Shown: positions 58,031 to 64,000 of the stretch, in pieces
Numbering within the stretch: the first letter of the stretch is position 1
How the letters are laid out: each line of letters opens with the position of its first letter
Source of the DNA: Candidatus Tepidiaquacella proteinivora
Lineage (GTDB): Bacteria > Bacteroidota > Ignavibacteria > Tepidaquicellales > Tepidaquicellaceae
Assembly: GCA_013348845.1 (NCBI GenBank)
Contig: CP054675.1
Coordinates: forward strand, 1,807,501-1,871,500
Length of the DNA: 64,000 nucleotides
Reading direction: 5' to 3'
Notes under the pieces: model-generated
Databases searched by the model: none
Told to the model about the DNA's origin: nothing
What the model saw: only the letters and a program-made list of their open reading frames with translations
Made by a program: the position numbers and the translations under genes

Positions 58031-58516
58031 ATGACATACAGAAGAAGAATTGTTAGAATTAAAGTGCTTCATGTCTTATATGCTCATGAACTTTCAAAAG
58101 ACCCTATTACAAAGGTAAAAAAAGATTTACTTAAGGACTTGCAGGATAGTGATAGTATACTTTTTGCTAATGAGTTAATAGATTCTGTTTTGAAAAATCA
58201 AAATGAACTTGATAAAACAATATTTTCAAAAATTCATAATTGGAAGTATGAAAGAGTTGCTGTTATTGATAGACTTATTTTAAGAATGGCTCTGGCGGAA
58301 ATTTTGTATTTTCCACAAATTCCACCTAAAGTATCTATTAATGAAGCTATAGAATTAGCTAAAGAATATTCTTCATTAAAAAGTGGAAGTTTTATTAATG
58401 GTGTACTTGATTCTATTTTATTGGAACTAAAAGAAAAAGGACTGTTGAATAAAAAAGGTAAAGGACTTATTGATAATAAATCTGAGAAGCACGATGTTTC
58501 CTCAAAACAAGAATGA
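58031..58516 (+). CDS. nusB: Transcription antitermination factor NusB
   Basis: 161-residue RNA-binding factor for rRNA antitermination. Start RRRIVRIKVLHVLYAHEL and the block RVAVIDRLILRMALAEILYF then PKVSINEAIELAKEYSS are typical. The C-terminal 20 residues are a polar extension. The next gene starts 14 bp on. Confidence 0.96.
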   Translation: MTYRRRIVRIKVLHVLYAHELSKDPITKVKKDLLKDLQDSDSILFANELIDSVLKNQNELDKTIFSKIHNWKYERVAVIDRLILRMALAEILYFPQIPPKVSINEAIELAKEYSSLKSGSFINGVLDSILLELKEKGLLNKKGKGLIDNKSEKHDVSSKQE

Positions 58517-58530
58517 AATTATTATAACCT

Positions 58531-59793
58531 TTGAATAAATCCAAAGTTTTTATCTGGTCTCTTTTTGACTTCGGAAACTCTTCTTATGCAGTCATTATTG
58601 TAGCTTTTGTATTTGCTGTTTATTTCACTGATATAATTTGTAATAAAGAACCAGTGGGTGATTTTTACTGGTCGCTCGGTATTATTATTTCGATGATTAT
58701 TTCTGCTGCTATAAATCCTATTGGAGGTGCAATTGCAGATAAAACATCAAGTAAAAAATCTTTCTTATTATTCTTTACATTAATTTGTATATTTCCTACT
58801 GCTCTAATGTATTTTACCGGACCCGGAAAAGTTGCCCTTGCTTTAATATTATTTATAATTTCTAATATCGGATTTCAATCCGGACTTACATTTTACGATG
58901 CTCTAATATCTGATGTTACAGAGGAAAAATATTATAACAAAGCTTCAGGGATAGGATATGCTGTTGGATATGTTGGTTCACTTGTATCCTTGCTTTTGGT
59001 TTTTGCTGTTCTTTCTTATCAACCTGATAATTATAATTTACTTTTTATTATTTGTGCTATCTTTTTTGCAATTTTTTCACTTCCTCTCTTTTTATTCCTG
59101 AATGAAAAAAGAACTCAGCCAAGGATTGAGAATTACAAATTTTCCGAATACGTAATTTATGGATTTAAAAAAGTTATTAATACTCTAAAAAATATAAATG
59201 AATACCGAAACCTGAAAAATTATTTGTTCGCATACTTTCTGTATATTGATGCTGTTAATACCATTATTTTTTTCTCTGGTATTTTTGCAAGGAAAACTCT
59301 TAATCTTAATTATGTTGAACTTGCTATATTCTTTGTTGTCGTGCAAATTACAGCATTGATTGGTTCTTTAATTTTTATCAGGATTGGAGATAGATATGGA
59401 ATAAAAAAGTCAATTGTAATTACTTTATTATTCTGGACTGTTATAGTATTCATAATTTTTTTCTTTGTTGATGAAAACTCATTTGTTAGTATTGCTTCTG
59501 TTAATATTCATCTGTTTTTTTTTATTGGTGGTTTTGCCGGGACTTTTCTGGGAGCAACTCAAAGTTTATCAAGAGCATTAATGGCTAAACTTACTCCTGA
59601 GATAATCAAAACAGAGTTTTTTGGGTTCTATTCATTATTTGAGAAAACTTCTACTCTTATTGGACCTATAACATTCGGTTTAGTTTCGTATTTAACAGAG
59701 TCTCAAAATATTGCTACTCTTTCGGTGGCGACATTTTTTGTCCTTGGAATTATTGTTTTAAGTAAGGTTGACGAAAAAGCAAAAGAAAAATAA
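58531..59793 (+). CDS. UMF1/Atg22-like MFS transporter
   Basis: 420-residue major facilitator protein with 12 predicted helices, starting at TTG 58531. The N-terminal WSLFDFGNSSYAVIIVAFVF corresponds to the UMF1/Atg22 signature (aromatic-D-x-x-NS-x-Y). The central loop contains EKRTQPRIENYKFSEYVIYG. Substrates of bacterial members are unknown; the yeast homologue exports vacuolar amino acids. No solute clue comes from the neighbours. Confidence 0.9.
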   Translation: MNKSKVFIWSLFDFGNSSYAVIIVAFVFAVYFTDIICNKEPVGDFYWSLGIIISMIISAAINPIGGAIADKTSSKKSFLLFFTLICIFPTALMYFTGPGKVALALILFIISNIGFQSGLTFYDALISDVTEEKYYNKASGIGYAVGYVGSLVSLLLVFAVLSYQPDNYNLLFIICAIFFAIFSLPLFLFLNEKRTQPRIENYKFSEYVIYGFKKVINTLKNINEYRNLKNYLFAYFLYIDAVNTIIFFSGIFARKTLNLNYVELAIFFVVVQITALIGSLIFIRIGDRYGIKKSIVITLLFWTVIVFIIFFFVDENSFVSIASVNIHLFFFIGGFAGTFLGATQSLSRALMAKLTPEIIKTEFFGFYSLFEKTSTLIGPITFGLVSYLTESQNIATLSVATFFVLGIIVLSKVDEKAKEK

Positions 59794-60027
59794 ATTACTT
59801 TTAAATAAATCAGTGTTTTTAATATATATTATTTACTTTTTCTTTAAATGGGTTTCTTTAATTTATCTTGACTTTAATTTGTATTGTAATTAAATTTATT
59901 ATTTAAAATGGAAACATATCTTTTCTATACGGATTCTTATCGTAATTTAAATTTAATTAACCATACTTTAAAAATAATCATTTCTTTTAAATAAACTCTT
60001 TTTATAAACAATCAAAGGAATACAGCA

Positions 60028-63000
60028 ATGTTAAAACTTAACCAAACCCAAAGCATTACTTTAAAGTTAATAGTAATGCTAATGTTAGTTTTTGTATTTG
60101 TTTCAGTGTCCACAGGACAGGAAATAAAATACAGAGACAGTTGGGGACCAACAGGATTTACTTACACACGAGCTGGAGTAGGAGGGATGGAATTGAACTT
60201 TTCTCTTACCAGTGTGTTCTTAAACGATGTAGTTGTTGACGGAGTTCAAATGAAAACAGTAGGAATCCCCGGAGTGTTCTTACCAAATGATGCAGGAATG
60301 CCTGACTTGGCTGGTATGGGAAGATTTATTGCAATTCCAACTGGAGCAACAGTCAGTTGGAGAATAGTATCTTCAAGAGTTGAGAAAATACAAAATGTAG
60401 AAATTGCACCTGCCCCCGTACTTCCATTGGATAATGACCCGAGACCTCTTGTAAGAGAAAAGAACATGGAAGTTTACAGCAGAAATGCCTACTATCCGGA
60501 AAGCCCTGTTAGAATATCTGACAGAATGAATGTCAGAGGAGTAGATGCAGTTATAGTTGGTATTACTCCTTTCCAGTACAACCCTGTAACTAAAGAATTA
60601 TTGATTTACCGAGATATGAAAGTCGAATTAACATTTGTTGGAGGTAATGGGCAGTTTGGTGATGTTTCATACAGAAGCAGATGGTTTGAGCCAATATTAC
60701 AGGATGTGTTTTTAAATTACGAAATGTTACCAAAAGTAGATTTTGATAAAATTGATGTTGAAAATTTAACTGGATATGAATATGTAATTATAAGACCTAA
60801 TAGTGCAGACCATGCAGCATGGGCAGATTCATTAAAAAAATTCAGAACTGAGCAGGGGATAAAAACAACAGTCGTATCACTTTCAGAAATTGGTGGTAAT
60901 ACTGTAGATGCAATAAAAAATTGGGTTACTAATGCCTATAATACATGGCAAATAAAACCAACTGCCGTATGTTTACTTGGTGATTATGGCTCAGATGCTA
61001 ATACTCAGATTATTTCATTATTGAGAACACACCCTGCATCATATCCGAATTTCCCTTCGGATAACTATTATGCAGATGTAAATAATGATGAAATGCCAGA
61101 GATTATATTTTCAAGAATTGTTGCTTCCACAACAGCTGATTTACAGAAATTAGTTGGTAAGCAGTTATATTATGAACGATACCCGGTAACGGCAGCCAAT
61201 TATTATAACAATCCAATTACAGCTCTTGGATGGCAGACAGAAAGATGGTTCCAATTATGTTCAGAGATTGTCGGTGGCTTTTGGAGAAAAATATATAGTA
61301 AATTACCATTAAGAGTAAATGCTATTTATTCAGGAAGCCCCGGTAGCACCTGGTCAACCGCAACAAATACTGCTCAGGTTGTTGCATATTTTGGTCCGGC
61401 AGGAAGGTATTATATACCTTTAACACCTGACTCACTTGGTGGTTGGAGTGGTGGAACCGCTGCGATGGTTAATAATGGTATCAACAGCGGTGCATTTATG
61501 TTACAACATAGAGACCATGGAGCATATACAGCTTGGGGCGAACCTGCTTATTCAAATTCTAATGTTGACCAGTTGACAAATGCAAATAAAATGACCTTCG
61601 TATATTCAATTAACTGTCAAACAGGTGCTTACCAATATGCTTCAGGTGATTGTCTTGTTGAAAGATTCATCCGGCATATGTATAATGGACAATATGCAGG
61701 TGCAGTAGGAGCGGTAGCACCATCAGAAGTATCGTATTCGTTTGTTAATGATACCTATTGCTGGGGAATGTATGATAATATGTGGCCAAATTTTATGCCG
61801 GATACTATGATATCTAATATACCACAAAGAGGCTTAAAACCAGCATTTGGTGCTGCTGCTGGCAGGTATTTCCTGATGTATTCTAACTGGCCCTATAACA
61901 CAGGAGATAAACTTGTAACTTATAGATTGTATCATATGTTTGGTGATGCTTTCTTAACATTATATTCAGAAGTTCCTCAAACGTTATCTGTAAATATTCC
62001 AACTGCAATTTTAGCAGGCCAGACAACAGTTAGCGTAACCGCAACTGCCGGAGCTTTTGTTGCATTGACCTTGAATAATGAAATACTTGGAACTGCAACC
62101 GCAACCGGTTCACCACAAAATATTACGATTCCGGGTACTCAAGTTCCGGGACAGGTTATCAAAGTTGTTGCTACGAAACAGAATTACTTTAGATGGGAAG
62201 GAAGCATTAATGTTATTCCGGCAACCGGACCCTATGTTACATATCATAGTCATACAATTAATGATGCCGCACCTCTTGGGAACGGTAATGGATTAATGGA
62301 TTATGGAGAAACTAATAAACTTAACCTTAGAGTAAAGAATGTTGGGTCTGCTGCTGCTACAAATACTGTTGTAAAATTAACTACAACTGATCCATATATT
62401 ACAGTTACTGACTCTACAGAAAATTATGGAACAATTAATGCCGGTGACTCAGTACTTGTCAATAATGCATTTACTTATAATGTAGCAAACAATATTCCGG
62501 ATAACAGAAATGTTTCATTTACATTAACGGTTACAAGTGGTACAAATACCTGGACAAGTAATTTCAATATTGTTTCTCATGCACCTGTTCTAAAATATGG
62601 AGGATTTGCTATTATTGATTCAATTGGTAATAATAATGGCAGATGGGATCCGGGCGAAACAGTAAAAGTTAGAGTGACTGCTAAAAATAATGGTTCATCT
62701 CAGGTTAATAATGTCGTAGGTACATTAACCGAGAATGATCCTTACATTACTATTGTTTCAGGAACAGCAACTTATGGAAATATTGCCGGAGGTGATTCTG
62801 TAAAGAAAGATTTCACTGTAAGTTCGGCTGCTAATACTCCATCCGGATACGCTGGTAAATTATATATTAATTTAGCTGGTAATCTTGGAATCTCAACGAA
62901 TGATACAATTAATGTTATCATTGGACAGAATGTATTCTATATTGGTAATGGTACTCAATCCTGTGGATATCCATTCTATACTTTCTATATGGATTCACGA

Positions 63001-63756
63001 ACGACGATGTTATATACAGCAGCAGAAATTAATGCAGGAAATAATCCTCCTCCGACTGGCTATGTTACCCATATTGGTTTTAATGTAACAAGCGCTGCAT
63101 CACAGGCTATGCAAGGATTTAAGATATTTATGCAAAATACAACTGCAACTTCTTTAACTGGATTTATGACAGGTGGAACTCTTGTATATTCAGGCACATA
63201 TACTGTCCCAGGTACAGGATGGCGGGATATTCAATTACAAACACCATTCTTATGGACTGGTAATAATCTTGCAATCGAAATTTGCTTTAACAATAGTAGC
63301 TATACATCAAACTCAACTGTATATGGTTCAGTGAATTCATTAAATCAATTAAAACATAATCATTCTGATTTAAGCAGTGGTGATGGATGTACTCAAATAA
63401 CATCTCCATCATCATCTTATACAGATAGACCGAATATCAGAATTACCTTTAACTTTACATCAGGATTAGAACAGAAAAACAATAATATACCGACCAAGTA
63501 TGAACTTTCTCAAAACTATCCAAACCCATTTAATCCGGTTACAAAGATAAACTATGCGATACCAAAACAGGGATTTGTAACGTTAAAGATTTATGATATA
63601 TTGGGTAGAGAAGTATTAACACTTGTCAATGAAACTCAGGAAGCTGGTTATTATTCATTTGACTTTGATGCTTCTTCACTTTCAAGTGGAGTCTACTTCT
63701 ATAAGTTGACTTCAGGTACATTCACTGATGTAAGGAGAATGGTCTTGATTAAGTAA
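60028..63756 (+). CDS. Gingipain-type C25 peptidase with type IX sorting domain
   Basis: 1242-residue secreted cysteine protease. A signal peptide (to about residue 30) is followed by a propeptide domain (31-240) and a C25 catalytic domain (about 245-650) with catalytic His497 in QHRDHGAYTAWG and Cys530 in FVYSINCQTGAY. After it come an Ig-like domain (about 655-735), two CARDB-like repeats each opening with a GxNNGxxDxGE-type calcium-loop pattern, a further beta domain, and the type A sorting domain from about 1160 (YELSQNYPNPFNPVTKINYA). Codon use is more G/C-rich than its neighbours. AAAGGAA precedes ATG 60028. It is likely anchored at or released from the cell surface by T9SS. Confidence 0.93.
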   Translation: MLKLNQTQSITLKLIVMLMLVFVFVSVSTGQEIKYRDSWGPTGFTYTRAGVGGMELNFSLTSVFLNDVVVDGVQMKTVGIPGVFLPNDAGMPDLAGMGRFIAIPTGATVSWRIVSSRVEKIQNVEIAPAPVLPLDNDPRPLVREKNMEVYSRNAYYPESPVRISDRMNVRGVDAVIVGITPFQYNPVTKELLIYRDMKVELTFVGGNGQFGDVSYRSRWFEPILQDVFLNYEMLPKVDFDKIDVENLTGYEYVIIRPNSADHAAWADSLKKFRTEQGIKTTVVSLSEIGGNTVDAIKNWVTNAYNTWQIKPTAVCLLGDYGSDANTQIISLLRTHPASYPNFPSDNYYADVNNDEMPEIIFSRIVASTTADLQKLVGKQLYYERYPVTAANYYNNPITALGWQTERWFQLCSEIVGGFWRKIYSKLPLRVNAIYSGSPGSTWSTATNTAQVVAYFGPAGRYYIPLTPDSLGGWSGGTAAMVNNGINSGAFMLQHRDHGAYTAWGEPAYSNSNVDQLTNANKMTFVYSINCQTGAYQYASGDCLVERFIRHMYNGQYAGAVGAVAPSEVSYSFVNDTYCWGMYDNMWPNFMPDTMISNIPQRGLKPAFGAAAGRYFLMYSNWPYNTGDKLVTYRLYHMFGDAFLTLYSEVPQTLSVNIPTAILAGQTTVSVTATAGAFVALTLNNEILGTATATGSPQNITIPGTQVPGQVIKVVATKQNYFRWEGSINVIPATGPYVTYHSHTINDAAPLGNGNGLMDYGETNKLNLRVKNVGSAAATNTVVKLTTTDPYITVTDSTENYGTINAGDSVLVNNAFTYNVANNIPDNRNVSFTLTVTSGTNTWTSNFNIVSHAPVLKYGGFAIIDSIGNNNGRWDPGETVKVRVTAKNNGSSQVNNVVGTLTENDPYITIVSGTATYGNIAGGDSVKKDFTVSSAANTPSGYAGKLYINLAGNLGISTNDTINVIIGQNVFYIGNGTQSCGYPFYTFYMDSRTTMLYTAAEINAGNNPPPTGYVTHIGFNVTSAASQAMQGFKIFMQNTTATSLTGFMTGGTLVYSGTYTVPGTGWRDIQLQTPFLWTGNNLAIEICFNNSSYTSNSTVYGSVNSLNQLKHNHSDLSSGDGCTQITSPSSSYTDRPNIRITFNFTSGLEQKNNNIPTKYELSQNYPNPFNPVTKINYAIPKQGFVTLKIYDILGREVLTLVNETQEAGYYSFDFDASSLSSGVYFYKLTSGTFTDVRRMVLIK

Positions 63757-63780
63757 TTAGTGATTCTAATTTGCGAAATA

Positions 63781-63815
63781 AAAAAGGGCTGATTGTTAAA
63801 TCAGCCCTTTTTATT
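63781..63815 (+). terminator. Rho-independent terminator after the C25 peptidase gene
   Basis: 14-bp stem (left arm 63781-63794, right arm 63799-63812) with a 4-base loop, GGGCTGATT pairing with AATCAGCCC inside A/T flanks. The symmetric A/T flanks let it work in both directions, also closing the convergent gene to the right. Confidence 0.92.
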
Positions 63816-63834
63816 TATTTATATTATGATAAAA

Positions 63835-64000
63835 TTATAAGAAAGTAGCTTCAAATTTAGCAATAATTTTATCCCCTTTATACAGATATAAATTCTTTTG
63901 GATTATTTTATGCTTATCAAAAGATTTTAATACATTCATAAAACTATCTTCGTATTTATCTTCCCCATCTGTGCAATTAATTTTTGTCTTACCAATAGAG
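63835..64000 (-). CDS. META/HslJ-like protein (partial, 5' end outside window)
   Basis: The last 55 codons of a leftward gene. The translation SIGKTKINCTDGEDKYEDSF, then NVLKSFDKHKIIQKNLYLYK, ending KIIAKFEATFL matches the end of META domains (a short motif with Cys, then a helix and the final strands holding the L.L pattern). META proteins such as HslJ are small envelope lipoproteins linked to stress or novobiocin resistance. The call is moderate because the diagnostic N-terminal half is not in the window. Confidence 0.55.
   Translation of the reverse strand, partial: SIGKTKINCTDGEDKYEDSFMNVLKSFDKHKIIQKNLYLYKGDKIIAKFEATFL

Overview
The window is a low-GC stretch of bacterial chromosome, densely packed with genes. 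The gene content points to the Bacteroidetes/Chlorobi side of the FCB group, most likely an Ignavibacteria-like organism. The clearest markers are two secreted proteins with a C-terminal type IX secretion sorting domain (YQNYPNPFNPVT...GREV...SSGVYFY...RRMVLIK type), a C25 gingipain-type protease, a TonB-dependent receptor with an N-terminal carboxypeptidase-like domain, and several large secreted or outer-membrane proteins found only in this group. This assignment is an inference from protein character; there is no rRNA in the window. I saw no tRNA, rRNA, CRISPR array, insertion sequence or prophage.

Layout. 1-8876, all leftward: the start of uppP, then the replication cluster gyrB, dciA-like gene, recF and dnaN, then yifB/comM and der. 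dnaA is absent from its usual place upstream of dnaN. 8877-9372 is a divergent regulatory region holding a clear 11-bp-periodic array of TTAACA-type hexamers (a putative PHO box) in front of a porin gene and pstS. 11734-12975 is an Asp-box protein with a sorting domain, followed by a leftward isochorismatase-like hydrolase. 13898-19622 is a complete SUF iron-sulfur operon, sufB-C-D-S-E-T. A large TPR lipoprotein gene converges on it and overlaps sufT by 262 bp. 22475-31655, rightward: lon, dnaX, a 1191-residue outer-membrane protein and an acidic single-pass membrane protein. 31678-37299, leftward: rpmG, a Nudix hydrolase, folE2, a DsbD-N-like secreted protein, an LpxH-family phosphatase, PBP1A and ndk, tightly packed.

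37575-47238 is rightward: a small secreted protein, a peroxiredoxin, ribF, rpsO, pnp, a STAS protein, queG, a small anchored protein, a TonB-dependent receptor of the haemoglobin/haem type, and a thioredoxin-fold protein without catalytic cysteines. 47221-56840 is a leftward run of twelve genes with small gaps or overlaps: tmk, ctp, an SPFH protein, DUF2007, an M19 dipeptidase, a YkvA protein, YmdB, a lipoprotein, a ComEA-like protein, a PilM-like protein, rsmD and coaD. 57015-63756 is rightward: a YdcF/SanA protein, nusB, a UMF1-family transporter and the C25 protease. The window ends inside a leftward META/HslJ-like gene.

Most of this is core housekeeping. I did not find a clear new multi-gene system. 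The points most worth a second look are: the putative PHO box ahead of porin-pstS; a roughly 100-residue insertion in the DnaN sliding clamp; an intact LpxH-family gene with no canonical start codon; the TPR lipoprotein frame running antisense through sufT; paired A10/A9 tracts in dnaX that would give a gamma-like short product by slippage; and a PilM-like/ComEA-like pair that, with ComM, could belong to a DNA-uptake apparatus.
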